12,717 nucleotides of DNA from Anaerolineae bacterium. GTDB taxonomy: Bacteria; Chloroflexota; Anaerolineae; E26-bin7. Position 1 is the stretch's first letter, and every line of letters starts with the position of its first letter. Both the position numbers and the translations under genes were made by a program. Shown here in pieces: positions 1 to 7,547 of this stretch. The notes under the pieces were generated by a model. That model ran no database searches, was not told the DNA's origin, and saw only the letters and a program-made list of their open reading frames with translations. Location of the stretch: NCBI GenBank assembly GCA_029933115.1, contig JAOZOT010000063.1, forward strand, positions 1-12,717. Direction: 5' to 3'.

Positions 1-38
1 CACGGGGTAAGCCCTCCATGTGGACGTGGCAGGGGCTC

Positions 39-58
39 AAAATGGAACATGCTCCCAT
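39..58 (-). terminator. weak intrinsic terminator candidate after the ABC exporter gene
   Basis: Read on the minus strand, ATGGGA and TTCCAT pair (one G-U) around a GCATG loop and are followed by TTT. It lies about 80 nt past the ABC transporter stop codon. The stem is short and the U-tract is poor, so it may be incidental. Nothing else was recognised in bases 1-138 apart from A-rich stretches. Confidence 0.28.
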
Positions 59-138
59 AAAGAAGAAAAAAACCATAAATTTTTCCCTCTCCTGCGCTTC
101 TGGTGGAGCAACCTGCCCAACCACGATTAAATGCAGGG

Positions 139-1986
139 CTACCCTTCACGGCGGAACTGGCTCATATAGAGGTCATAATAGACGCCGCGCTGGGCCATCA
201 GGCTGTCGTGGGTGCCGCGCTCGACGATGCGACCATCTTGGATTACCAATACCTGATCGGCGTTGCGGATGGTGCTCAGACGATGGGCGATGACAAAGCT
301 TGTCCTGGGCCTTTCGGCGTCGCTCGGGATACACTCTGCCGAGGAACTGGTGCATCCTTTGAGGAGCTCGGCCAGCGCCTGTTGGATCAGGAGTTCGGTG
401 CGGGTGTCTACGCTGGAGGTCGCTTCATCCAGAATGAGGATGCGGGGGTCGGCCAGCACGGCCCGGGCGAAGGCAATGAGTTGCCGCTGTCCCTGGCTCA
501 GGTTGCTGCCCCGCTCGGTCAGCTTGGTCTGGTAGCCTTCGGGCAGGCGGCTGATGAAATCGTGGGCGTTGACCAGCTTGGCAGCGGCTATGACCTCCTC
601 GTCGGTGGCGTCGAGGCGGCCGTAGCGGATGTTCTCCATCACCGTGCCGGCGAAGAGGAAGGTGTCTTGCAGGACGATGCCTATCTGCCGGCGCAAGCTG
701 GCGCGGGTCACCGAGCGGACGTCCCGCCCGTCAATGCGCACCGCACCCGAATCCACATCGTAGAAGCGGCCAATCAAATGAACCAGCGTGGTCTTTCCCG
801 CCCCGGTCTCTCCTACCAGGGCTACGGTCTGTCCTGGTTCGGCCACCAGGCTCACATCCTTCAACACCGGTTCACCTTCTTTGTAAGCGAAAGAGACGTG
901 CTCAAACTCGACTCGGCCCTGGATAGGTGGCATCTCTACTGCATCGGGTGCGTCAACGATGTCCGGTTCTGTGTTCAGCAACTCAAAGATGCGTTCAGCT
1001 CCGGCCAGTGCGGCTTGTAGCTGGGTGTAGAGCTGGGCCAGCGAGCGAATGGGCATGTAGAAGCGGCGCACATAATCCAGGAAGGCGACGATAGTACCCA
1101 CGGTGACCAGTCCTTTGAGGGCCAGGTAGCCGCCGTAGCCGGCTACGATGGCTGTGGCAATGGTACTCAGCACATCGAGGGCCGGGGTAAAAGCTGAGGT
1201 GATGCTCACAGCCTGGATGTTGGCGTCGCGGTCGGCGGCGCTGAGTTCGGCAAAGCGGGCCTGGCCGGCCTCCTCGCGGCCGAAGGCCTGCACCTCTCGC
1301 ACGCCGGAGATTTTCTCCTCCAGTTCGGCACTCACCTGGCCGATGGTCTCTCGCGTGCGGCGAAAGGCGCGGAAGGCCCATCGGGAAAAGACGGTGGTGG
1401 TCAGCAGCATGAAGGGCAGCACGGTGAAGCTGGCCAGAGCCAGCCGTGCGTTCAGGCTGGTCATGGCAATCACGATGCCGATCAGAGTCAGCACGTCCCC
1501 GGACAGGCGCACGAGGCCCACATTGAGCACCTGGTTGATCACGTCCACATCGTTGACCAGCCGCGACATCAGATCGCCGGCCTCGTGCCGGTCGAAGAAG
1601 GCCAGGGGCAGGCTCTGGATGCGTTGGAAGATTTGGGTGCGCATGGTGAAAAGCACCCGTTGCCCGACCAGAGCCATCAAGTAGAACTGGCCGGCCGTGG
1701 CTCCCCAGTTGAGCAGGTAGGTGGACAGCAAAAGCAGCATGGTGCGAGTGAGCCCGGCCTTGTCACCCGGGGTGATGAACTGGTCCACAGCCACGCCCAG
1801 CAGATACGGCCCGGCCAGTCGCATCAGGGTGCTAAAAAGCACCAGTATCAGAACCACTATCAGCCACGGCCACGACGGGCCAAAGTAGCCCAGCAGTCGC
1901 CGCAACACCTGGCCTGTATCGTGGGCCTTTTCTTCTCTCAGCCCGGCCATCCGTCGAAATCCGCCGCCGGGGCCGTGAAATGCCAT
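139..1986 (-). CDS. ABC exporter half-transporter, fused permease and ATPase (MsbA/BmrA type)
   Basis: This is a 615-residue half-transporter that would work as a dimer in the cytoplasmic membrane, using ATP to export a lipid, drug or peptide; the substrate cannot be read from sequence. Residues about 38-310 hold the hydrophobic six-helix ABC type I exporter domain. The ATPase follows, with Walker A GETGAGKT (392-399), Q-loop Q440-D441, signature LSQGQ (496-500), Walker B ILILDE (516-521), D-loop SSVD (524-527) and switch histidine H568 in IAHR. The ATG is chosen because GGAGG lies six bases upstream (1993-1997). Residues 545-560 are an extra 16-residue segment between 'LLKG' and 'RTSFVIAHR', where family members normally run straight through; it is described as a separate repeat feature. 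All catalytic motifs are intact, so the protein is probably functional. Exporters of this type are often paired in tandem; a partner gene could lie left of the window. Confidence 0.95.
   Translation of the reverse strand: MAFHGPGGGFRRMAGLREEKAHDTGQVLRRLLGYFGPSWPWLIVVLILVLFSTLMRLAGPYLLGVAVDQFITPGDKAGLTRTMLLLLSTYLLNWGATAGQFYLMALVGQRVLFTMRTQIFQRIQSLPLAFFDRHEAGDLMSRLVNDVDVINQVLNVGLVRLSGDVLTLIGIVIAMTSLNARLALASFTVLPFMLLTTTVFSRWAFRAFRRTRETIGQVSAELEEKISGVREVQAFGREEAGQARFAELSAADRDANIQAVSITSAFTPALDVLSTIATAIVAGYGGYLALKGLVTVGTIVAFLDYVRRFYMPIRSLAQLYTQLQAALAGAERIFELLNTEPDIVDAPDAVEMPPIQGRVEFEHVSFAYKEGEPVLKDVSLVAEPGQTVALVGETGAGKTTLVHLIGRFYDVDSGAVRIDGRDVRSVTRASLRRQIGIVLQDTFLFAGTVMENIRYGRLDATDEEVIAAAKLVNAHDFISRLPEGYQTKLTERGSNLSQGQRQLIAFARAVLADPRILILDEATSSVDTRTELLIQQALAELLKGCTSSSAECIPSDAERPRTSFVIAHRLSTIRNADQVLVIQDGRIVERGTHDSLMAQRGVYYDLYMSQFRREG
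307..354 (-). repeat. 48-bp in-frame partly palindromic insertion inside the ABC ATPase gene
   Basis: The insertion adds 16 codons (C545 to P560) between the D-loop and the H-loop. On the coding strand GGATGCAC and GTGTATCC can form an 8-bp stem (one G-U), the 5' arm starting in the preceding Gly codon. AAAGG occurs at the left junction and again near the right end, which could be a target duplication or chance. The inner part, CCGAGCGACGCCGAAAGG, resembles small dispersed repeats recalled from environmental genomes; this was not verified. The length is a multiple of three and contains no stop. Confidence 0.6.
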
Positions 1987-2013
1987 TCATAACCTCCAAA
2001 AGAACCGAACTCT

Positions 2014-2039
2014 TGCTCGTAGTGGGCGCTTCGGCGCCT
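2014..2039 (-). repeat. covarying hairpin repeat, copy A
   Basis: On the plus strand it reads TGCTCGTAGTG, then stem GGCGC, loop TTCG, stem GCGCC, then T. The first 11 bases are identical to copy B at 12680-12705, while the stem sequence differs and pairing is kept. It sits 27 bases upstream of the ABC exporter ATG. As plus-strand RNA it would carry a very stable C(UUCG)G loop and a closing G-U pair. Confidence 0.6.
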
Positions 2040-2078
2040 CAAAACTGAGACCCTGCGTGGTGCTTGCAAGCCCGTGAG

Positions 2079-2110
2079 CCGGGGGCCCGCAGGCTCGTGC
2101 GCAGGCCCGG
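2079..2110. repeat. GC-rich imperfect hairpin in the divergent intergenic region
   Basis: CCGG at each end pairs, followed inward by GCC/GGC and CGCA/TGCG around a GGCTCG loop, with small bulges. It is preceded by the palindrome GCTTGCAAGC (2062-2071). On the minus strand two GCCTGCG units sit 12 bases apart. It lies just upstream of the EamA promoter. Function is unknown; it may be another dispersed repeat. Confidence 0.4.
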
Positions 2111-2116
2111 AAAGCT

Positions 2117-2145
2117 TTGACTGTTTTCAAGGTTTGAAGTATAAT
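2117..2145 (+). promoter_or_regulatory. sigma-70-type promoter for the EamA transporter gene
   Basis: TTGACT (2117-2122) and TATAAT (2140-2145) are separated by exactly 17 bases. Transcription would start near 2152, giving a leader of about 90 nt before the ATG at 2243. Confidence 0.75.
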
Positions 2146-2242
2146 CCAGGCAGCACTGGAGGAGGCTCTGCTTTGTGGAAATAACAGGCTACTTTGCGAG
2201 GGCATCGGGTAACTTGATCGTTCCCTGCCACAGGGAGTCATT

Positions 2243-3094
2243 ATGACCGCCGACGAACGCCGTGGCTTTTTGTACGTGGCTTCTGCCGTCCTCTTTTTCT
2301 CTACCACTCCGGTGCTGATTCGGTGGGGGAAGCCCTTGTCGCCTTACGTCATCACCTGGGGGCGTATGCTCGTGGGTGCTGTAGCCGTCTATTGTCTGGC
2401 TACGTTGCAGGGGAATCGCCCTCGCTTCCAGAGGACCGATTGGCCCAAATTCGTCCTTTACGGGCTGATCACCGCCTTGCACTTTCTCTGCTACATTGCT
2501 TCCCTCAGCTTCACCACTATAGCTCACTCTCTCACTCTGACCTATACTTCGCCCATCTTTGTGACTTTGTTTTCGTGGCTATTCCTCAAGGAACCCATCG
2601 GGCGGCGTAAATATCTGGGCGTGGCCGTGAGTGTGCTCGGTATCGCTGTCCTGGCCGGGTTCGAGCCGCAACTCACCAGGCGGATGGTGATCGGTGACCT
2701 GCTGGCTCTGGGCTCGGCCCTGTGCTTCGGTTTCTACTCCATAGTGGGGCGCTCTCAGCGTGAGAGCTATCCGCTCCTCACTTATGCTTTTGGCCTCTAT
2801 GGCCTGGCTGCCTTTTGGCTCACTCCCGTGGGCCTGGCTGCTTTCACTCTGCCCGGCACCTGGCGTCCTTTTGGGGCTATCGTCGCCCTGGGTATTTTCC
2901 CTCTGGCTTTGGGTCACACCCTCTACAACGCTGCCTTGCGCCGCGTCCATGCTACCTATGTCAATCTCATCGCCACCCAAGAGGTGACAGGCGGCATCAT
3001 CCTGGGCTATCTGCTTCTGGGTGAGGTGCCCAGCTTGAATTCTCTTCTGGGGGCAGCCATAACTCTGGTCGGCATCGCTATGGTCCTGATTTAG
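2243..3094 (+). CDS. EamA/DMT-family (RhaT-like) membrane transporter
   Basis: This 283-residue protein belongs to the drug/metabolite transporter superfamily, with two EamA repeats (about residues 8-139 and 150-283) that together should give ten membrane helices. Typical features are the 'VLIRWGKPLSPYVITWGRM' region of helices 1-2 and, in the second repeat, 'TYVNLIATQEVTGGIILGYL' followed by 'LLGEVPSLNSLLGAAITLVG'. Family members move amino acids, nucleobases, sugars or other metabolites across the cytoplasmic membrane, often outward; the substrate cannot be predicted here. AGGGAG at 2232-2237 precedes the ATG by five bases, and a strong promoter lies upstream. It appears to be a single-gene transcript. 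The next gene converges on it with only 57 bases between, where I see only weak 5-bp hairpins. Confidence 0.92.
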   Translation: MTADERRGFLYVASAVLFFSTTPVLIRWGKPLSPYVITWGRMLVGAVAVYCLATLQGNRPRFQRTDWPKFVLYGLITALHFLCYIASLSFTTIAHSLTLTYTSPIFVTLFSWLFLKEPIGRRKYLGVAVSVLGIAVLAGFEPQLTRRMVIGDLLALGSALCFGFYSIVGRSQRESYPLLTYAFGLYGLAAFWLTPVGLAAFTLPGTWRPFGAIVALGIFPLALGHTLYNAALRRVHATYVNLIATQEVTGGIILGYLLLGEVPSLNSLLGAAITLVGIAMVLI

Positions 3095-3151
3095 TAGACA
3101 TAACTAAACTCGAGAAGAGTTGGGGGGTGCCTCCAAGCTTCTGGTGGGCCC

Positions 3152-4348
3152 TCATTCGACTGTCAGCCCCACCTCGGAGATCATGCTTTGGTACTCCCAG
3201 CCTGAGGCGTAGATGCGGATGGCGGTGATGTGAGTCGGCTTGGTGTCGGCCAGCATTTCCAGCAGGTTGCCCGACTCGTAGGGATACCATACGTAGCGCG
3301 GGATTTGCTCCCCGTATGGAGCGATGGGGTAGTTGTCGTCGTTCTGGTAGTAGAAGCCGTGGACCCAGAAGCGATCGTTGCCGTAGGGGTCTTTGTAGTC
3401 CAGGCGGACCATGATGGGGAACTCGGAGCTGAGGAAGCCACCTCCAGATAGGCTTTGATAGATCAGCCGGACGTCGAGGTGCAATACGAGGGAAGTGAAG
3501 TCACGGATGTCTTTGTCTATCTTCTGGATAATGCCTGTCTCACAGTGGTTGCCGTCTTCACCCATACGTGAGAAGAAAAGAGCTCGCCGATCACCGAGGG
3601 AGACGATTTCTATCTCTCCATCAACTTCTCCTCCATCAACCCCTTGCTCGTTGTAGGCTATCCATCCTACCGACAGATCCTGCTGGAAGTTGCCGTTCAC
3701 CACCAAAGGTTGAGCGGCGGGCATAGGGTCGGCCGGCGCCTCGCCCATAGCGATGGTTGTCCTCTGCCCTTGGCCTAGTTCAACTGTCGTACCCGCAGCC
3801 GTGGCCAAGGCTTGCCCGTAACGCACGATGATTTGGGCTTGTTCGTCGGTCACTTCCACGGAGTAGCTACCCTCCTCCAGCACGGCTTCACCCTGAGGGA
3901 AGCGGACTTCAAAGTAGAGAGGGGAGTTTATAGCCGGCGCGGCTCCGATGCGCACTCTTCCCCTCCGTACCTCCAGGATGATGGTGTCGGGTCGGGGGCT
4001 GAGGTTGAAACGCGGCGTGCGTGTTTTGAGCAGAGTCACTTGGGCATCGTTGTAGAGAATGGCTGTGCTGTCCTCGAAAAAGGTCAAGATAGCCTGGGAG
4101 CTGGAATCTGTCTTGATACTGGCTCCCTCTGAGACTTCCATGTCCTCTGTGACGGCCAGCGGGCGTGCCTGTCCCCTTTCTTCGACCAGAATGGTGCCAT
4201 TGATAGCCGTGAGAGCGGTTTTGTGGGGGCGGGCAGCGTTGATGATGTACCAGCGGATCCCCAGGGGTATACTCACCGCCAGGATGCAGAAGGCGGCAAA
4301 GGCAGACAGGAGGACTGTCCAGGCTGTTCGCTCAGGGTTCTTTCTCAA
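3152..4348 (-). CDS. membrane-anchored FecR-domain protein with C-terminal beta-rich domain
   Basis: This is a 398-residue protein of unknown precise role. Residues about 10-32 form a single N-terminal membrane helix. About 51-200 match the FecR-like fold: 'GTILVEERGQ', then 'VSEGASIKTDSSSQAILTFF', 'LEVRRGRVRI' and 'VRYGQALATAAGTTVELGQG'. From about 214 ('VVNGNFQQDLSVGWIAYNE') to the end it resembles a carbohydrate-binding-like jelly roll. The bulk should lie outside the membrane. No sigma factor or TonB receptor neighbours it, so classical FecR signalling is not supported. The start is placed at TTG 4348: GAGGTG (4354-4359) lies five bases upstream and the codon overlaps the acylphosphatase TGA as TTGA, indicating translational coupling. 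An in-frame upstream start at 4417 would overlap the neighbour by 73 bases and has no better ribosome site. Confidence 0.8.
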   Translation of the reverse strand: MRKNPERTAWTVLLSAFAAFCILAVSIPLGIRWYIINAARPHKTALTAINGTILVEERGQARPLAVTEDMEVSEGASIKTDSSSQAILTFFEDSTAILYNDAQVTLLKTRTPRFNLSPRPDTIILEVRRGRVRIGAAPAINSPLYFEVRFPQGEAVLEEGSYSVEVTDEQAQIIVRYGQALATAAGTTVELGQGQRTTIAMGEAPADPMPAAQPLVVNGNFQQDLSVGWIAYNEQGVDGGEVDGEIEIVSLGDRRALFFSRMGEDGNHCETGIIQKIDKDIRDFTSLVLHLDVRLIYQSLSGGGFLSSEFPIMVRLDYKDPYGNDRFWVHGFYYQNDDNYPIAPYGEQIPRYVWYPYESGNLLEMLADTKPTHITAIRIYASGWEYQSMISEVGLTVE

Positions 4349-4626
4349 TAGCGCACCTCGAAATATTGAAATTGACCGCTGGGGTCTTGCCATCGGCAAT
4401 CTACTCGCTGCACCCACGCGGCCGGCGGTCCCACTTTGAGGAATTCCAGCAATTTTTCCACGGCCTCTCGTTCGCCTTCAGCCACGACCTCCACCGTCCC
4501 ATCCCACTTGTTGCGGACATAGCCTGTCACTCCTAGTTCCTGAGCGCGAAGTCGAGTGTAATAGCGGAAGTTGACCCCTTGAACGCGACCATGGACAATG
4601 GCTTGCAAGCGCACCTCGTCTGGCAT
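4345..4626 (-). CDS. acyP: acylphosphatase
   Basis: A small cytosolic enzyme that hydrolyses acyl phosphates to carboxylate and phosphate. The 93-residue product carries the signature 'HGRVQGVNFRYYTR', containing the phosphate-binding loop and its catalytic arginine, and 'GYVRNKWDGTVEVVAEG', which includes the catalytic asparagine. The length matches the family. The ATG at 4626 is preferred over the one at 4641 because GGAGGTG (4633-4639) lies six bases before it; the upstream ATG actually overlaps that ribosome site. It is the first gene of a two-gene unit with the FecR-domain protein, driven by the promoter at 4702-4730. Confidence 0.93.
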   Translation of the reverse strand: MPDEVRLQAIVHGRVQGVNFRYYTRLRAQELGVTGYVRNKWDGTVEVVAEGEREAVEKLLEFLKVGPPAAWVQRVDCRWQDPSGQFQYFEVRY

Positions 4627-4701
4627 GGCTCGCACCTCCATCTATCAGAAGAGCCACCTAATTGCCTGCCTGGCTTAGATGGCCCCTCCGTATCGGGGCT
4701 T

Positions 4702-4730
4702 ATTATACCATCTCTGGCTACCGTTGTAAA
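4702..4730 (-). promoter_or_regulatory. sigma-70-type promoter for acyP and the FecR-domain gene
   Basis: On the minus strand TTTACA (4725-4730) and TATAAT (4702-4707) are separated by 17 bases. The predicted start of transcription is near 4695, so the RNA would begin with a small hairpin, GCCCC/GGGGC (4682-4699), before the acyP ribosome site. Confidence 0.72.
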
Positions 4731-4866
4731 ATAGAGGGGCCTTGACGTTTTAGATCGCGAAATCAAAGACCGCGGAGGACACACACGAAAGGCTTTTTCG
4801 CGCCCTTGGGCTCCTGTTGCAAACGGCCTCGTTCATGGGGAAGAGCCCGGCCCAGAATGAGCCAAA

Positions 4867-4901
4867 TTTGTATAGCGTCCGATATGTGGTATAATATAAA
4901 C
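4867..4901 (+). promoter_or_regulatory. promoter placing transcription start at the ATG of the glycosyltransferase gene
   Basis: A perfect TATAAT (4890-4895) is followed by ATAAAC and then ATG at 4902, so the expected first transcribed base is at or next to the A of the start codon. The -35 region is weak (TTTGTA at 4867-4872, 17-base spacer). No Shine-Dalgarno sequence precedes the ATG. Confidence 0.6.
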
Positions 4902-6065
4902 ATGGGTGGAAAAGAGCGCCTGGCGCTCGATGCTGACCAACAGCCCATACATGTCGGCCTCAATGCACACCTTTTGTCTCAGGCCCAGACTTATCGTGGC
5001 GCCGGGATCCATTGGTACATCTACAATCTGCTCCTCAACCTGGCTCTGGTAGACCAAGAGAACCGATATACGGTCTTCCTCGGCGATAGACACCTCCTGA
5101 CGAACTCAGGTCTGACTTTGAGAACCTCCCGGCTGCCAACCACGCACCCTCTGGTTAGGATCGGCTGGGAGCAATTGGTTCAACCCTTCGTTCTGCATCA
5201 GGAGAAGGTAGATCTCCTTCACTCCCTGGCTTTCGTCACGCCTTTGTTATCTTCCTGCCCTTCGGTGATCACCATTTATGATCTCAGTTTCCTTCTTTTC
5301 CCTCAGGGATTCAAATGCCTGAAGCGTCTTTATCTCACTGCGTTCACCCCCCCATCGGCTCGGAAGGCCAGGTGCATTATCACTATTTCAGAGAGCACCA
5401 GGCGAGATACAATTCGTCTATTAGAAGTGTCGCCAAAGAAAGTAGATGTAGTTTATTGCGGGGTGGGCAAGGCGTTTCGCCCTCTGTCGGAGAGGGAGGT
5501 AGCCTCTTTCCGCCAGAAGCGCGGTTTGCCGGAACGGTTTATACTTTTCATTGGTACCATCGAGCCACGGAAGAACGTGGCCCGTCTCATTGAGGCTTAT
5601 TCTCGCCTGGGCGATAAGCAGGTTAAATTGATCGTTGGCGGAGCCAAAGGATGGTTGTATAAGGAGGTCTTTGCTCGCGTGGAAGAGTTGGGGTTAACAG
5701 ATGACGTCTTATTCCCCGGTTACATCCCTTCTGATGAGCTACCTCTGTGGTACAACGCGGCCGAGTTGTTCGTCTACCCCTCTCTCTACGAGGGCTTTGG
5801 GCTGCCACCTCTGGAAGCCATGGCCTGTGGAACACCGGTCATCACTTCTAACGTCTCTTCCCTTCCAGAAGTAGTTGGCGAAGCGGGGTTGACAGTTGAC
5901 CCTACGGATAGCGAGGGATTGGCTGAGGCTATGAATCAGGTGCTTGGCGATAAGGCGCTGCGTCAATCCATGCGAGAGCGGGGATTGGCCAGGGCCAGCC
6001 TCTTTTCTTGGACCAAAGCAGCGCGGGAAACGATAAAGGTTTACCGGCGGGCGTTGAGCCGCTGA
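4902..6065 (+). CDS. glycosyltransferase family 4 (GT-B fold)
   Basis: This cytoplasmic enzyme (387 residues) should transfer a sugar from a nucleotide-sugar donor to a growing glycan; donor and acceptor are unknown. The N-terminal half is the acceptor domain ('YRGAGIHWYIYNLL', 31-44). The C-terminal half is the donor-binding Glycos_transf_1 domain: 'LFIGTIEPRKN' (215-225), 'LFVYPSLYEGFGLPPLEAMA' (289-308) with the E-x7-E pair E297/E305, then 'GTPVITSNVSSLPEVVGEAG'. This pattern is typical of mannosyltransferase-like enzymes of exopolysaccharide and O-antigen pathways. The start at 4902 fits the usual family N-terminus and the adjacent TATAAT; a longer in-frame TTG start at 4806 has no ribosome site and adds residues not expected in the family. 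The stop codon is 10 bases before the next gene, indicating an operon. Confidence 0.9.
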   Translation: MGGKERLALDADQQPIHVGLNAHLLSQAQTYRGAGIHWYIYNLLLNLALVDQENRYTVFLGDRHLLTNSGLTLRTSRLPTTHPLVRIGWEQLVQPFVLHQEKVDLLHSLAFVTPLLSSCPSVITIYDLSFLLFPQGFKCLKRLYLTAFTPPSARKARCIITISESTRRDTIRLLEVSPKKVDVVYCGVGKAFRPLSEREVASFRQKRGLPERFILFIGTIEPRKNVARLIEAYSRLGDKQVKLIVGGAKGWLYKEVFARVEELGLTDDVLFPGYIPSDELPLWYNAAELFVYPSLYEGFGLPPLEAMACGTPVITSNVSSLPEVVGEAGLTVDPTDSEGLAEAMNQVLGDKALRQSMRERGLARASLFSWTKAARETIKVYRRALSR

Positions 6066-6075
6066 GGAGATTAAA

Positions 6076-7503
6076 GTGTCCAAACGATTCAAGCGGTTGC
6101 TGTCCCTGGGGCTGGTGTTAGCTGACATACTCCTCATAAATGTGGCTTTCGCCATCTCTTATTTGGTGCGTTACGACCTACAATGGTTTCGAGCTGTAGA
6201 TCCTGCCTTTGACGTGCCTTTCAGTGCTTATATACCCTTTGCCGGGGTGCTGACTGCCCTCCTGCTGGTTGCCTATAAGCTGGAAGGTGTTTACGATCAC
6301 CGCCGGGGGGCTTCTTGGTTCGATGAATTTTACTCGGTCGTCAATGGCACCACCACGGGCATCATCATCATGGTCGTGGTCACTTTCTTCTATCGCCCTC
6401 TCTTCTATTCCCGCCTGCTCTTCATCTACACCGGGGTTCTCATCGTCGCCTTTTTGGGCATCAGCCGTATGATTAAAAGCATCGTGCTACGCAAGCTGCG
6501 CCAGCGAGGTATCGGCGTCGTGCGGACGCTCATCGTAGGGGCTGGCGAGGTGGGACGCACTATTATGCGCAATATTGTGGCTCAACCCGGTCTGGGCTAT
6601 CAGGTGGTGGGCTTTGTGGACGATAATCCTGAAAAAGGCCACAAAGACATTGGCCGCTTCAAGGGCCTGGGCAGCATTGACAACTTGCCACGCATCGTCC
6701 AAGAGGAATCCATTGACGAGGTCATCATCACTTTGCCCTGGATGTACCATCGCAAGATCATCAGCATTATGGCCCAGTGCGAGCGGGAAGGAGTGCGGGC
6801 GCGCCTCGTGCCCGACCTCTTCCAGATGAGCCTCAGCCGCATGGATGTGGACGATTTGGGCGGTGTCCCCATGATTGGGATCAAAGAAATAACCATCACG
6901 GGGTGGAAGTTAGCCGCCAAACGAGCCATTGACTTCACCATCGCTCTGGTGGGATTAATCGTTTTATCACCTTTGATGCTTCTCATCGCTCTGGCGATCA
7001 AGCTGGACTCCCCAGGCCCTGTTCTGTTCCGGCAAGTCAGGGTAGGCAAAGAGGGGCGTCACTTCGTTTTGTACAAATTCCGCTCCATGTGTGAAGGAGC
7101 TGAGGAGGAACAGCAGAGGCTGACCAATCTGAACGAGGCAGAGGGACCTATCTTCAAGATTCGCAACGACCCCCGCTGTACACGAGTGGGCAGATTCCTG
7201 CGGCGCACCAGTTTAGATGAGTTGCCCCAGCTCTATAACGTGCTGCGCGGTGAGATGAGCCTCGTTGGCCCCCGTCCTCCTCTTCCCGGCGAGGTGGAGC
7301 ATTACGAGGAGTGGCACAAGAAGCGTCTGGAGGTCTCGCCCGGCATGACGGGCCTATGGCAGGTCAGCGGCCGCAGCGAGTTGACCTTCGACGAAATGGT
7401 TCTTTTGGATATTTATTACATCGAGAATTGGTCGGCAGCCTTGGACACCGAGATATTTCTGCGCACTATCCCCAAGGTCATTTTTGGTAACGGCGCATAT
7501 TGA
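6076..7503 (+). CDS. polyprenyl-phosphate sugar-1-phosphate transferase (exopolysaccharide initiation)
   Basis: A membrane enzyme of 475 residues that loads the first sugar-1-phosphate onto undecaprenyl phosphate, starting assembly of an exopolysaccharide or related glycan. The N-terminus has four hydrophobic helices (about 10-30, 52-70, 93-107, 113-131). A CoA-binding_3-type Rossmann-like domain follows ('LIVGAGEVGRTIMRNI', 152-167; 'VVGFVDDNPEKG', 177-188). The catalytic bacterial sugar transferase domain begins at 'KRAIDFTIALVGLIVLSPLM' (282-301) and contains 'KFRSM' (334-338), the catalytic D381-E382 in 'SLDELPQ', 'VGPRPP' (397-402) and 'PGMTGLWQVSGR' (422-433). Full length and motifs are intact. 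The start is GTG, with GAGGAG overlapping the upstream gene's stop. Together with the preceding GT4 gene it suggests the initiating transferase plus one extending transferase; no flippase or polymerase is in the window. Confidence 0.93.
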   Translation: MSKRFKRLLSLGLVLADILLINVAFAISYLVRYDLQWFRAVDPAFDVPFSAYIPFAGVLTALLLVAYKLEGVYDHRRGASWFDEFYSVVNGTTTGIIIMVVVTFFYRPLFYSRLLFIYTGVLIVAFLGISRMIKSIVLRKLRQRGIGVVRTLIVGAGEVGRTIMRNIVAQPGLGYQVVGFVDDNPEKGHKDIGRFKGLGSIDNLPRIVQEESIDEVIITLPWMYHRKIISIMAQCEREGVRARLVPDLFQMSLSRMDVDDLGGVPMIGIKEITITGWKLAAKRAIDFTIALVGLIVLSPLMLLIALAIKLDSPGPVLFRQVRVGKEGRHFVLYKFRSMCEGAEEEQQRLTNLNEAEGPIFKIRNDPRCTRVGRFLRRTSLDELPQLYNVLRGEMSLVGPRPPLPGEVEHYEEWHKKRLEVSPGMTGLWQVSGRSELTFDEMVLLDIYYIENWSAALDTEIFLRTIPKVIFGNGAY

Positions 7504-7547
7504 GCGTGGCATGACGTTGGCTCGGTAAATGGCTTTTGGAGTTTCCC

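Noticed and set aside
103..1020. Open frame of 305 codons on the plus strand
   Set aside because: It is antisense to the ABC exporter gene, whose motifs are unmistakable; its translation shows no family pattern and it has no ribosome site.
3091..3121. Short inverted repeats between the EamA and FecR-domain genes (TTAGT/ACTAA, AACTC/GAGTT)
   Set aside because: Stems are only 5 bp and no U-tract follows; too weak to call a terminator for either converging gene.
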